DNA of 43,266 nucleotides from Bacteroidota bacterium (GTDB lineage Bacteria > Bacteroidota > Bacteroidia > JABEUT01). The notes below the pieces were generated by a model. That model did no database searches. It had not been told where the DNA came from and was given only the letters and a program-made list of their open reading frames with translations. The translations under genes and the position numbers were made by a program. Below are positions 24,239-33,502 of the stretch, piece by piece. The stretch's first letter is position 1. Every line of letters starts with the position of its first letter. Where the stretch lies: the NCBI GenBank assembly GCA_013289395.1, contig JABCZY010000006.1:1-43266 (forward strand), in the 5' to 3' direction.

Positions 24239-24648
24239 TGGTATTAATTTATACGAACGAAATTAATAAAATATGCCAATATAAATTGGTGTGCGTGAAT
24301 GATGTAATATATTATAAATGTTATATAACACTAAGAAGAACATTCCCGTACACCTTTGTCGCCGAAACGGCAAATTAGTACGTATATATACTTAGTCTTA
24401 AAAAAACGACAATTCATATTACTGGTCGGTGTATCTGCCTCTATTTTGCAAAATATTAATCTAGATTAAGCTCTATTGGCACTGTATTTAGGAGATTTGC
24501 TGATACGCAAAAAGTATGGAATAAAAAGTTTTTACCAATCGTCGAGTGAAAGCTACCATTCGTCGGTTAGTAGTAACAGACCCTTTAATAACTACGTAAT
24601 ATTACCTAGAAGTTAATTGATATATAACCGGAAGCGATAATATACAGA
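24239..24648. other. 410-base AT-rich intergenic region with three perfect palindromes
   Basis: No coding sequence is visible on either strand. It holds TGTTATATAACA (24319-24330), GTATATATAC (24382-24391) and TTAATCTAGATTAA (24456-24469), each a perfect palindrome. Two similar 13-mers are present around 24535-24575 (ACCAATCGTCGAG and ACCATTCGTCGGT). No full TTG-N19-TAnnTTTG promoter was found; CACCTTTG at 24351-24358 differs from the -7 consensus in its first base. It separates the divergent TPR and collagen-like genes, and probably carries the control region of the surface-protein genes. Confidence 0.5.
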
Positions 24649-26616
24649 ATGATGAAGCACACATATATAAGTAAGACAAAAAAGGCTCTGTTAATTGTAC
24701 AATTCATTTTTATAGGAAGCCGATTAATTGGTCAAGGAGTAGGTATTGGTAGTACATCTATTACACCTGATGCTTCATCAATTCTTGAACTAAGATCAAC
24801 AAGTCAGGGGTTATTGATTCCTCGCTTGAACACTGTTCAAATGAATTCAATTACAAGCCCGGCTGCAAGTCTTATTATATATAATACTGATTCTGCATGT
24901 TTTTGTTTTTATAATTCAACTGCCAGTTCATGGCAATCTTTGTGTCGTGTTGCTTTTGGCCCGATTGGTCCTACTGGTGCCACTGGCATAGCAGGAACAA
25001 ATGGTACGAATGGAACCAATGGTGCCACCGGCGCTACAGGTGCGACCGGTACAGCAGGCACTAATGGTACAAATGGCGCAGTAGGGTCTACAGGCCCTAC
25101 CGGTGCTACGGGTATTGCAGGTGCAAATGGTACAAATGGAACCAACGGTGCAGCAGGTGCGACAGGCCCTACAGGTACAGCAGGAACAAATGGAACCAAT
25201 GGTGCAGCAGGTGCTATAGGTCCAACAGGAGTTACAGGAGCAACCGGTACAGCAGGAACAAATGGTACAAACGGGACCAACGGTGTAGCAGGTGCTACAG
25301 GCCCAACAGGAGTTACAGGAGCTACTGGTACAGCAGGCACAAACGGTACAAATGGAGCAACTGGCCCAACAGGAGTTACCGGAGCGACTGGCACAGCAGG
25401 CACTAACGGTACAAATGGAGCAACAGGTCCAACAGGAGTTACAGGAGCTACTGGTACAGCAGGCACAAACGGTACAAATGGAGCTACAGGTCCAACAGGA
25501 GTTACAGGAGCCACTGGTACAGCAGGAACTAATGGTACAAATGGAACAACAGGTCCAACAGGAGTTACAGGAGCTACAGGTACGGCAGGTACTAATGGTA
25601 CAAATGGTGCAGCAGGCGTAACAGGCCCTACAGGAGCCACCGGCACGGCAGGGGTGACTGGTCCTACGGGAGCAACCGGAGCAACTGGTTCAGGTTCTGT
25701 ATCTTCTTTTAGTGCGGGTACATTATCTCCCTTATTTACTACGGCAGTAGCTACTCCAACAACAACACCTGCTTTATCATTTACATTAAGTACAGCGGCA
25801 AAATATACTATACTGGGTAATAATACAGCAGCAACGGCTGCTCCAACATATTTTGCTCCAACCTTAGCTTCTGCATTATTTTCTAATCAGGGAACTACAA
25901 CAACTGTTTTGCATGGTAATGCTGCAGGTAATCCATCATGGTCGGCAATAAGTTTAACAGCTGATGTAACAGGTATACTGCCGTTGGCGAATGGAGGCAC
26001 GAATGCAAATCTTACAGCAAGCAACGGCGGTATATTTTATTCAACTGCAACAGCAGGTGCAATACTTGCAGGTACTGCAACAGCTAATAAGGTATTGCAG
26101 AGTGGCGCAAGTGGTGCACCAACCTGGAGTACTGCTACATACCCTGCAACAGCTGGTACTAAAGGAAACTACATGATATCAGACGGAACAAATTTTATTT
26201 CAGCAGGGCCCAATGCATCACAAACAAATGTAGCATCAATAACCGGTGCAAATAAAACAGCAGCATTAATGCAAGGCCTGGGTGCTACTATAACACCTGG
26301 CTCAAGTGGAAAAATACTGGTTGTTATTTCGGCACAAATATCAAATAGCACGCTTAACGATGGAGGCAGAATACAAGTGTATTATGGTACGGGAGGTGCT
26401 CCTGCAAATGGTGTTGCCGTAACGGGAACTGCAGTGGGCGGTACTATTGAATACGGCGATGTAAAAACTGCCGGTAATTTTTATCCAATATCTACTAATG
26501 TTATTATTACAGGGTTAACTACAGGAACAACATATTGGGTTGATCTGTCTTTAATAGCCCTTACAGGAGGAACAACATCACTTTCAAATGTCAGTGTTTC
26601 TATTATAGAATTATAA
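24649..26616 (+). CDS. Secreted collagen-like (Gly-X-Y) fibre protein
   Basis: The 655-residue protein has a signal peptide-like N-terminus ([20 protein letters not shown], ending near GQGVGIG). A head of about 80 residues, [20 protein letters not shown] with [12 protein letters not shown], resembles the N-terminal module of Bacteroidota fibre proteins. Residues about 105-347 are an unbroken Gly-X-Y run of some 80 triplets built from GAT, GPT, GTN and GTA, at its end in 63-bp tandem repeats. The C-terminal about 300 residues are Thr/Ala/Gly-rich and beta-predicted, with phage-tail-fibre-like segments ([20 protein letters not shown]). No T9SS sorting domain is present. Collagen-like runs form trimeric rods; a surface or appendage fibre is likely. 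It is followed after 25 bases by a T9SS cargo gene. Confidence 0.8.
   Translation: MMKHTYISKTKKALLIVQFIFIGSRLIGQGVGIGSTSITPDASSILELRSTSQGLLIPRLNTVQMNSITSPAASLIIYNTDSACFCFYNSTASSWQSLCRVAFGPIGPTGATGIAGTNGTNGTNGATGATGATGTAGTNGTNGAVGSTGPTGATGIAGANGTNGTNGAAGATGPTGTAGTNGTNGAAGAIGPTGVTGATGTAGTNGTNGTNGVAGATGPTGVTGATGTAGTNGTNGATGPTGVTGATGTAGTNGTNGATGPTGVTGATGTAGTNGTNGATGPTGVTGATGTAGTNGTNGTTGPTGVTGATGTAGTNGTNGAAGVTGPTGATGTAGVTGPTGATGATGSGSVSSFSAGTLSPLFTTAVATPTTTPALSFTLSTAAKYTILGNNTAATAAPTYFAPTLASALFSNQGTTTTVLHGNAAGNPSWSAISLTADVTGILPLANGGTNANLTASNGGIFYSTATAGAILAGTATANKVLQSGASGAPTWSTATYPATAGTKGNYMISDGTNFISAGPNASQTNVASITGANKTAALMQGLGATITPGSSGKILVVISAQISNSTLNDGGRIQVYYGTGGAPANGVAVTGTAVGGTIEYGDVKTAGNFYPISTNVIITGLTTGTTYWVDLSLIALTGGTTSLSNVSVSIIEL
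25300..25614 (+). repeat. 63-bp tandem repeat (five units) in the collagen-like gene
   Basis: Units begin at 25300, 25363, 25426, 25489 and 25552, each starting GGCCCAACAGGAGTTAC or GGTCCAACAGGAGTTAC and encoding the 21-residue unit [20 protein letters not shown] plus one variable residue. The units differ by only a few bases, mostly third positions, so the array is young and likely to change length between strains in steps of seven Gly-X-Y triplets. Confidence 0.85.
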
Positions 26617-26641
26617 GTAATCGGTACCTACGTAAAGAGAA

Positions 26642-28534
26642 ATGGGCAAGAGCAATTACCATATACGCAATAGATTTATAAGGGCAGTTTCCGCCTGTAC
26701 TATTATAGTTGTGCTATCAGCATCAAACTGCCTAGCACAAGTAATGAATAATAATGGAGCAGTTATTACTGTTAACGGAAGTACAACGGTTGCAGGTGGT
26801 AGTTTAACCAATACCTCAGGTACAATTTCAAATGCCGGTACAATAACTCTCTCAGCCAATTATTTGAATACAGGAAATGTTATTGGTAACGGCACTTACA
26901 ATGTTGGTGGTAATTGGACGAATAGTGGAATTTTTACCGCCGGCAACAGCACGGTAACTTTTAACGGAGCATCATTACAAACACTTAATGGTTCGGTACC
27001 AACAGCATTTAATAATATCACCGTAAACGGATCGGGAATAAATCTTTCTCAAAATACAAGCTTTACAAAAGTACTTACACTTACAGCCGGTACTATTAGT
27101 GGTAGCGATACTATGACATTAATATCAAACGCCAACGGCGATGGAATGATAGCACCGGTTGGAGCAAGTGTATCACAATCATCTGTTACGGCAACATTTA
27201 CAATTCAGCGATTTGAGAACACCCGTACAAAAGCAAATTACGCTTCACTGTCATCTCCGGTGTTAAGTACAACTATTGGAGATTGGAATATAAATAACAG
27301 AACCCCGAAATTTTATATGAGTGGCGTTGGCGGTCCGGACGGAAATTCAGGTTCGTATGTTTCTGTAAAAAGATTCAATGAAGTTACAAATGGGTATGTC
27401 AATATTACAGCATATACTACACCCGGTATTAATTACGTAATCAGGCAAGGAGAGGGAATCTATCTTTGGGAAGGAACAAGTCTGACTGCAATGGTAACAC
27501 CATTTTCTTTTAATACACACGGAAGGCCAACAATAGGAAATGTAAGTATAGCAAGCACATATACATCAGGTAAAGGAAACGGCTTTAATATTTTGGGTAA
27601 CCCGTATGCAGCACCAATAGATTGGGTTACTTTTCTTACATCGAACCCAACTTTGCAAAGCAGTTATTATATTTTTGAGCAAGATGGAACATGGCACGTT
27701 TTCTCAAGCGGCAGCATTCCTATGGAGCAAGGCTTCGGTGTAAAAACTACTTCCGCTGCATCAATTAATTTCATGGAATCGCAGAAAACAATGCTTGATG
27801 CCAACTTGCTAAGGCCCATTAATCCCTCCGATGATGTAAATACAGCAACATTTGTTTTATCAGACAATGCAAATGAATTTTCGTGTCCTACAATTGTTTC
27901 ATTTGCACCGGGTTACGTAAAAAATTACAACCCTTCTGAGGATGCTTCTTACATTGAAAGCTATATTGAAGAAGTACCTAAGTTATTTACTGTGAGTGAC
28001 GATAAAGAGAATTTAATGCTTAATAAACTGCCTGATGCAGATAATACTATTGATGTTCCGCTTACTGCTGTTGCCGGTGTGCAAGCTGATTATACCCTAA
28101 CGGCGCAAAATCTTGACAACATCACTTCGTATGATTGTATTATGCTTATAGATGCAGCTACGGGTGCACCGTTAAATAATTTTAAGGATAACCCAACATA
28201 CAATTTCACTACAAGTGCACCTGAAAGCAAGAATTTTCTATTGCGGTTTACACGACTTACAGCAGGTCAAAGTTGCAATCCGGTAAATAGTAATGCAAAC
28301 GAAGGCGTCGAAATATATCCCTCAACTTCAGGTGCTTTTGTGAGCTTTCATTTATTGCAAAGCGAAGACGCTGTAATAGAGGTATATAACCTGCTTGGTC
28401 AAAAAATATCTACTGTATCACGTACTACTCAAAATGATATTATCAATGTTCCTTTCCCGGCTATCGAGGCTGTTTATATCGTTAGGGTAGAAACCAAATA
28501 CGGTATATTTACGCAAAAGGTATATCACAAATAG
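26642..28534 (+). CDS. Secreted surface protein with T9SS C-terminal sorting domain
   Basis: The 630-residue protein has a signal peptide (MGKSNYHIRNRFIRAVSACT, core VVLSA, ending CLAQ). The N-terminal third is a beta-helix-like stretch of Asn/Gly/Thr-rich strands (ITVNGSTTVAGGSLTNTSGT, TLNGSVPTAFNNITVNGSG). A middle domain with LGNPYAAPIDWVTFLTSNPT and EGIYLWEG is widespread in Bacteroidota T9SS cargo. The last about 75 residues are a sorting domain (VEIYPSTSGAFVSF..., AVIEVYNLLGQKIS, ending FTQKVYHK). The product is therefore expected at the cell surface or released. It lies 25 bases after the collagen-like gene and 69 bases before the GloVer-repeat gene on the same strand; a joint surface layer or fibre function is inferred only from that. 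Confidence 0.8.
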   Translation: MGKSNYHIRNRFIRAVSACTIIVVLSASNCLAQVMNNNGAVITVNGSTTVAGGSLTNTSGTISNAGTITLSANYLNTGNVIGNGTYNVGGNWTNSGIFTAGNSTVTFNGASLQTLNGSVPTAFNNITVNGSGINLSQNTSFTKVLTLTAGTISGSDTMTLISNANGDGMIAPVGASVSQSSVTATFTIQRFENTRTKANYASLSSPVLSTTIGDWNINNRTPKFYMSGVGGPDGNSGSYVSVKRFNEVTNGYVNITAYTTPGINYVIRQGEGIYLWEGTSLTAMVTPFSFNTHGRPTIGNVSIASTYTSGKGNGFNILGNPYAAPIDWVTFLTSNPTLQSSYYIFEQDGTWHVFSSGSIPMEQGFGVKTTSAASINFMESQKTMLDANLLRPINPSDDVNTATFVLSDNANEFSCPTIVSFAPGYVKNYNPSEDASYIESYIEEVPKLFTVSDDKENLMLNKLPDADNTIDVPLTAVAGVQADYTLTAQNLDNITSYDCIMLIDAATGAPLNNFKDNPTYNFTTSAPESKNFLLRFTRLTAGQSCNPVNSNANEGVEIYPSTSGAFVSFHLLQSEDAVIEVYNLLGQKISTVSRTTQNDIINVPFPAIEAVYIVRVETKYGIFTQKVYHK

Positions 28535-28603
28535 TATTTGCGGCTCAGTATAAAGTAACGTTTTACTACTTACTTCGTATTACTTGGTAGCATACACAGT
28601 GGA

Positions 28604-31528
28604 ATGAAAAAAAGGTACATAAAATATTCATTTGTTATTCTTTCATTTTTATTCTTTGCAAACGTAAAGGGTCAAAGAGTTGGTCATTTGTATGGCATGA
28701 CACCATCAGGTGGTAACCCTGCAGCAGGTGTACTTTTTGATTACAATGTGCAACAGGCACATGACAGTGTGTTATATCAATTTCATGTGAATCCGTCCCA
28801 ACCACTATATAATAATCTTATACATGCCTTCGATGGTTATCTGTACGGTATGACCGATTATGATAACGGATCTGGGTATGGAACTATTTTCAGAACCGAT
28901 ACCTTGGGAAATGTTTTTGTATTACATGTTTTTGATGACTTGAATGATGGTGGAAGTCCTGAAGGGAGTTTAATGCAGGCTCCGGATAGCTTGCTGTATG
29001 GAATGACATACCAAGGTGGAGTAGGCGGAGCAGGTACTATTTTTAAATGCACAACTTCAGGTATAGTTTCTACACTCTATAGTTTCACGGGTGCCTCAGA
29101 TGGTGGAAACCCTTACGGCGGCCTTATTATGGGTAATGATGGCAACCTGTATGGAATGACATACAAGGGTGGAGTAGGCAGTGCGGGCACTATTTTTAAA
29201 TGTACCACAACGGGTGTGTTAACTACACTGTGTAGTTTTACGGGTGCTTCAGATGGTGGGAATCCATATGGTAGTTTAATCCAGTTAACTGATGGTATTC
29301 TGTATGGAATGACGTATCAGGGGGGAGTTGGCGGAGCAGGTACTATTTTTAAATGCACAACTTCCGGAACGCTTACTACCCTATACAGTTTTACGGGCGG
29401 AGCAGATGGGCAAAGCCCTTTTGGTAGCCTTATTCAGGTTAATGGCAAGTTATACGGTATGAATAGTAACGGAGGTGCGTCTGGTTATGGTACCATATTT
29501 AAATGCGATACACTTGGAAACTTTAATACGCTATACGGTTTTACAGATGGAGCAGATGGTGGCGAGCCATATGGTGATCTGATTCTGGCAAGCGACGGCA
29601 AGTTATATGGAATGACGAATAATGGAGGTGATTCAGGTAGTGGTACCATATTCCGATGCGATACATTGGGAAATGTAGCTACAATATATTCTTTCAAAGG
29701 ACATGCCGATGGCCTTAACCCTTATGCAAGTTTGGTGCAGGTGAAAAATAATTTATATGGCATGACAAGTGCAGGTGGGCAATATGGCAATGGAAATATT
29801 TTTAGTTGCACTCCTGCAGGGGCCGAAAATAATTTGTTTGATATGGGTGCACCTATCGTTAACGGTAACAATCCTTTCGGACATATCATTCAGGGATTCG
29901 ATGGTTCGTACTATGGAATGAACTACCAGGCAGGTGATAGTGGAGCAGGTATTATTTTCAACTATTCATACTCGGGAGGCTTGAAAGCGCTTTATAGTTT
30001 TGATGGAGCAGCAAGCGGTGGAAACCCTTATGGTAGCCTTGTTCAAGGGAAAGATAGCAACCTGTATGGTATGACCTCGCAAGGCGGAACATCAGGAAAA
30101 GGTACTCTTTTCAAGTGTTCAACTTCAGGTATTTTAACCACACTGTATAGTTTCACGGGTGGTTCAGATGGTGGAGTTCCCTACGGTAACCTTATACAAT
30201 CAAACTCCGGAAACTTGTATGGTATGACTTCAAGCGGAGGTAATTCCGGCGACGGAACCATATTTAAATCTTCAATCTCAGGTTCCATTACTATCCTTCA
30301 CGCTTTTTCCGGTACCGATGGCACACAACCTTTCGGAAGTTTGATACAAGGTACTGATGGAGAATTATATGGTATGACAAACAATGGAGGTAGCAATGGC
30401 CATGGTGTTATATTTAAATGCGATACAACTGGAAATTATAAGGTCATATATAATTTTATGAGCGGCACCGATGGAGGCTCGCCCTATGGCAGCCTTATTC
30501 AGGCTGTTGATGGTAACCTATATGGCATGACAAATAGTGGTGGAACAACTGGTTATGGTACCATATTTAAGTGTGACACATCAGGGAATCTTACAACTGT
30601 ATATACTTTCAAAAATACCGGCGATGGTGGTATTCCTTATGGTAGCCTTATACAAGCATCGGATAGTAATTTTTATGGTATGACCTATAGTGGAGGAACA
30701 TTTAATAATGGAACAGTATTTAAGTTAAGCAAGTCAGGTGCTTTTGATACGCTATTCGGTTTTAATTATTTGAATGGGGCAAGTCCTGAGTACAATGATC
30801 TGTATGAGGGAATGAGTGTATCTATTCTTACTCCTGTACTTTCTTGCTCCGGTTATTCGCTTACTGCAACGGTTGCAGGTGGTGGTTTTGGTACGCTTAA
30901 ATACAGTTGGTCAAATGGTGCAACAACATCAACTATCGATAGTATTACTTCTGGCGGAACGTTTACCTGTACAGTTACGAATTCGAAAGGCATTACACTT
31001 TCTTCAAACATAACTGTGCCTTCATTCACTGTTCTTAATGTTTTTTTGAATATGACTAATTCAACTGCACTATGTGTAGGTGGTGCAGCAGTAACCTTAG
31101 GTGGTGGAATCCCAGGTGGTGGATCATATAGCGGAACAGATGTAAGTGGCGGCCAATTTAATCCGGTGTCTTCAGGTACATTCCCGATAACCTATACGTA
31201 CACCAATGGAAGTGGTTGCACTGATTCTGCAACGCAAAATATCACAGTAAGTATTTGTACCGGAATAGGGAATCAGGCTACTAACAATAACTTCAATATA
31301 TATCCTGACCCGAGCAACGGAAGTTTCGTAGTTACTCTTGGTGGCTATGGTTACCAATCAATGGCTATTTATAATGAAACAGGCAAGCAAATACTTTTCT
31401 ATAAACTTGATGGAAATATTTCAGGCAATACGCTTTCAGTTGACATGACCATGTATGCCAAAGGCTTGTATTATGCGCGTATAATTACTGCGCAGGGTTG
31501 TCAGTTCAGGAAGATAGTGCTACAATAA
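28604..31528 (+). CDS. GloVer tandem-repeat surface protein with T9SS sorting domain
   Basis: The 974-residue protein has a signal peptide (MKKRYIKYSFVILSFLFFAN, ending VKGQ). About fourteen repeats of roughly 50 residues follow, with core LYGMTxxGGxxGxGTIFKC, then LTTLYSFTGGxDG and NPYGSLIQ. This is the TIGR03803 'GloVer' repeat, a probable beta-propeller-like unit. Variants include LYGMNSNGG and YYGMNYQAG. After residue about 740 come one or two Ig-like/PKD-like domains (SCSGYSLTATVAGGGFGTLK) and a T9SS type A sorting domain (IYPDPSNGSFVVTL ... ARIITAQGCQFRKIVLQ). Neighbouring repeats are very similar at DNA level, for example near 29014 and 29328. Function is unknown; these proteins are displayed on the surface. 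It converges with the SanA/YdcF-like gene with a 7-base gap. Confidence 0.88.
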   Translation: MKKRYIKYSFVILSFLFFANVKGQRVGHLYGMTPSGGNPAAGVLFDYNVQQAHDSVLYQFHVNPSQPLYNNLIHAFDGYLYGMTDYDNGSGYGTIFRTDTLGNVFVLHVFDDLNDGGSPEGSLMQAPDSLLYGMTYQGGVGGAGTIFKCTTSGIVSTLYSFTGASDGGNPYGGLIMGNDGNLYGMTYKGGVGSAGTIFKCTTTGVLTTLCSFTGASDGGNPYGSLIQLTDGILYGMTYQGGVGGAGTIFKCTTSGTLTTLYSFTGGADGQSPFGSLIQVNGKLYGMNSNGGASGYGTIFKCDTLGNFNTLYGFTDGADGGEPYGDLILASDGKLYGMTNNGGDSGSGTIFRCDTLGNVATIYSFKGHADGLNPYASLVQVKNNLYGMTSAGGQYGNGNIFSCTPAGAENNLFDMGAPIVNGNNPFGHIIQGFDGSYYGMNYQAGDSGAGIIFNYSYSGGLKALYSFDGAASGGNPYGSLVQGKDSNLYGMTSQGGTSGKGTLFKCSTSGILTTLYSFTGGSDGGVPYGNLIQSNSGNLYGMTSSGGNSGDGTIFKSSISGSITILHAFSGTDGTQPFGSLIQGTDGELYGMTNNGGSNGHGVIFKCDTTGNYKVIYNFMSGTDGGSPYGSLIQAVDGNLYGMTNSGGTTGYGTIFKCDTSGNLTTVYTFKNTGDGGIPYGSLIQASDSNFYGMTYSGGTFNNGTVFKLSKSGAFDTLFGFNYLNGASPEYNDLYEGMSVSILTPVLSCSGYSLTATVAGGGFGTLKYSWSNGATTSTIDSITSGGTFTCTVTNSKGITLSSNITVPSFTVLNVFLNMTNSTALCVGGAAVTLGGGIPGGGSYSGTDVSGGQFNPVSSGTFPITYTYTNGSGCTDSATQNITVSICTGIGNQATNNNFNIYPDPSNGSFVVTLGGYGYQSMAIYNETGKQILFYKLDGNISGNTLSVDMTMYAKGLYYARIITAQGCQFRKIVLQ

Positions 31529-31535
31529 TGTAGGA

Positions 31536-32189
31536 TTATATTTTTACTTTTTGCCCGAGGAAATGTGGCGCTGTATGCAATACATACAGATCGAGCACAG
31601 CTTTTGATTTGGCAAAGTATTCGCGCACATTGGTTTGAAACGAAAATGCGGGTGAAGGGTCCAATGCATTAAATGCTACGGCGTGCATTTTATAATAGTT
31701 GGCAATAAAAATGGCGCGCTCATTATGAAAGGCCTGTGAAATTACGGTAACACTATCCTGCCCGAAAACTTCAAGGCAGCGCACCATGGAATCGAGCGTT
31801 CGAAAACCTGCATAATCAAGCGTAATGCACGAATCGGGTATACCCTGTTTTATTAAAGAGTCTTTCATGTCCTTTGCTTCATCATAATAACTTAAATGAT
31901 TGTCTCCGCTTACTATAATGTGTTTTATTTTTCCGGCTTTAAAAAGATCGACGGCCGCCGTTATGCGATATTTAAAATAGGGGTTTTCGCCACCATGCCA
32001 CGATTTATTTGTTCCTAGCAGCAAACCAACTTTACGAAAAGGCAAACTATTTATATCGCCATACAACTGGCTTTGTGTAGATGATACTACCCAATGATTA
32101 CATATACCTGCACATATAGCCAGGAATACAACTATGGCGCTCAGCCATTTTACAAGTTTGGACTTAAATATTCGTTTCAAAAAAGACAT
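31536..32189 (-). CDS. SanA/YdcF-like DUF218 envelope protein
   Basis: The 217-residue protein has a single N-terminal membrane anchor (about residues 12-30) and a DUF218 domain. Family motifs are VGLLLGTNKSWHGGENPYF, YRITAAVDLFKAGKIKHIIVSGDN and VTVISQAFHNERAIFIANYY. SanA of enteric bacteria affects envelope permeability and vancomycin sensitivity; YdcF binds SAM. The catalytic role of this family is not settled. The gene converges with the GloVer gene and diverges from the ECF sigma gene across a 130-base region with an inverted repeat. Confidence 0.82.
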   Translation of the reverse strand: MSFLKRIFKSKLVKWLSAIVVFLAICAGICNHWVVSSTQSQLYGDINSLPFRKVGLLLGTNKSWHGGENPYFKYRITAAVDLFKAGKIKHIIVSGDNHLSYYDEAKDMKDSLIKQGIPDSCITLDYAGFRTLDSMVRCLEVFGQDSVTVISQAFHNERAIFIANYYKMHAVAFNALDPSPAFSFQTNVREYFAKSKAVLDLYVLHTAPHFLGQKVKI

Positions 32190-32244
32190 GCTGACCAGGG
32201 TGCTTTAATATGTAAGGTGAATATACAGTAATTTTCGTGTTTCA

Positions 32245-32266
32245 TATACTATATACAAATAGTATA
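32245..32266. promoter_or_regulatory. 8-bp inverted repeat between sanA-like and ECF sigma genes
   Basis: TATACTAT, six bases (ATACAA), then ATAGTATA: a perfect 8-bp dyad suited to a dimeric regulator, located 54-75 bases before the sigma gene and 56-77 bases before the sanA-like gene. Its role is inferred from position only. Confidence 0.4.
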
Positions 32267-32319
32267 AAGATAATGAAGGTTTTAGTAAACTTAATCGTCA
32301 AATAGGGTAAGGTTACTCC

Positions 32320-32904
32320 ATGCCTATAGAAATAGATATACAAGCGCTTAAAGCGAAAAATGAAGATGCCTTCAGGCAGCTTGTTAATGCATACGGTAAA
32401 GATATCTATAATGTATGCCTGGGTATTATACCTACTACAGAGGATGCAGAGGACCTTTCTCAGGAAGCATTTGTAAAAGCGTTTAACAGTATTGATTCGT
32501 TCAGGGAAGATGCCCAGATAAAAACCTGGTTGATAAGAATAGCAATTAATTTGTGCTATGATCATTTAAAGTGGAGCAAAAGGAAGAAGAGGCACGCGAT
32601 AATGCAACCGCTGTTTAACCGCGAAGATGAACCTATTGAGATACCCAGTAATTTTCAGCACCCGGGTATAGCCTTGGAAAATAAAGAGCATGCTAAGGTA
32701 TTATATGCTGCACTGGAAACACTGCCGGAAAACCAGCATACGGCCTTTTTATTATATGAAATGCAAGGCTTGAATTATAAAGAAATAGCCGAAACCATGG
32801 CGGTAAGTGTATCTTCGGTGGAGGCGCTATTGTTCAGGGCACGGGCAGCGCTGCGCAAAAAACTTCATACATATTACAGCGATTACGCAAGTTTTAAAAA
32901 GTAA
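32320..32904 (+). CDS. ECF-type RNA polymerase sigma factor
   Basis: The 194-residue protein has sigma region 2 (about 10-85: FRQLVNAYGKDIYNVCLGII, TTEDAEDLSQEAFVKAF, FREDAQIKTWLIRIAINLCY) and region 4 (about 125-185: LETLPENQHTAFLLYEMQGL, NYKEIAETMAVSVSSVEALL, FRARAALRKKL). There is no region 3, as expected for group 4 (ECF) sigmas. It is followed after 20 bases by a small membrane protein in the position of an anti-sigma factor, then by His-rich and CnrX/Spy-like proteins and an outer-membrane receptor. It therefore probably drives its own operon in response to an envelope or metal signal. ATCGTCAAAT occurs before both this gene (32294-32303) and the next (32906-32915). Confidence 0.93.
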   Translation: MPIEIDIQALKAKNEDAFRQLVNAYGKDIYNVCLGIIPTTEDAEDLSQEAFVKAFNSIDSFREDAQIKTWLIRIAINLCYDHLKWSKRKKRHAIMQPLFNREDEPIEIPSNFQHPGIALENKEHAKVLYAALETLPENQHTAFLLYEMQGLNYKEIAETMAVSVSSVEALLFRARAALRKKLHTYYSDYASFKK

Positions 32905-32924
32905 CATCGTCAAATTGCTTATAA

Positions 32925-33269
32925 ATGGAAACGAATAACAACATAGAACAGGATATTGAGAACGTTCTGGCGGCGGCAAAAAATGTAAAGCCCGTTGATG
33001 CCCCGTTGCTATTTACGGAAAAAACAATGCAGCGTATACGCGCTGAAAAACAGGAACAGGGATTCTCACTGTATTCAGTATTGAAAATTGCTGCAGTAAT
33101 TGTTCTGGTTGGCCTTAATATATATACCATATCGCGTGTGCTTGAAACCCCATTGCAGCAGTCAGAGCCTGTTAAAGTTTCTATGGATGACCTGGTAAAC
33201 GATTACCAGATTACAGATGTAAGTAACGACTGGCTTAACAATAAAACATTGCAAAATGAACAACCCTAA
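32925..33269 (+). CDS. Probable membrane anti-sigma factor
   Basis: The 114-residue protein has a charged cytoplasmic N-terminus (about 1-45), one membrane helix (about 50-70: LKIAAVIVLVGLNIYTIS) and a short periplasmic tail. That topology and its position directly after an ECF sigma gene fit an anti-sigma factor. I see no ZAS zinc motif (HxxxCxxC) and no other known anti-sigma signature, so the call rests on context. Its end overlaps the start of the next gene by 14 bases, suggesting translational coupling. Confidence 0.55.
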   Translation: METNNNIEQDIENVLAAAKNVKPVDAPLLFTEKTMQRIRAEKQEQGFSLYSVLKIAAVIVLVGLNIYTISRVLETPLQQSEPVKVSMDDLVNDYQITDVSNDWLNNKTLQNEQP

Positions 33270-33492
33270 GCTTACAAACATATTACTGATCGCACTTATA
33301 GCCTGCAATATTTTGATCTTTGCAGGAGTGCATATTTCAAGGCATCATCACCGTATGAATTACGCGTATAACAATTTTCGTGGAGGGAAGCATGGCAGTT
33401 TTGGGTCCTTCCATCGAGGTTTCGGAGCTTACCGTGGAAATTATGGAGGTTTTCACGGGAGCTTCAGAGACTGCAATTGCAGAAATTTATAA
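33256..33492 (+). CDS. Small membrane-anchored His/Gly-rich protein
   Basis: The 78-residue protein has one N-terminal hydrophobic helix (about 6-24) with no obvious cleavage site. A stretch ISRHHHRMNYAYNNF follows, then Gly/Phe/Arg/His-rich repeats (FRGGKHGSFGSFHRGFGAYR) and a terminal Cys-x-Cys (DCNC). The clustered histidines and cysteines could bind metal ions in the periplasm. It is unknown to me as a family. It overlaps the anti-sigma candidate by 14 bases and precedes a Spy/CnrX-like gene by 10 bases, so it belongs to the same regulatory operon. Confidence 0.6.
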   Translation: MNNPKLTNILLIALIACNILIFAGVHISRHHHRMNYAYNNFRGGKHGSFGSFHRGFGAYRGNYGGFHGSFRDCNCRNL

Positions 33493-33502
33493 ACAGAATT
33501 AG

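Noticed and set aside
25292-25621. A Gln-rich open frame on the plus strand in another phase
   Set aside because: It is a frame shadow of the same 63-bp repeats, without start context.
24909-25646. A 245-codon Pro/Val/Ala-rich open frame on the minus strand
   Set aside because: It is the antisense of the Gly-X-Y repeat run; the repeat lacks stop codons in several frames. The plus-strand gene has signal peptide, head and tail.
28604-31528. CRISPR-like or other non-coding repeat array because of the regular about 150-base periodicity
   Set aside because: The periodicity is that of the encoded GloVer repeats; the frame is open throughout and ends in a T9SS domain.
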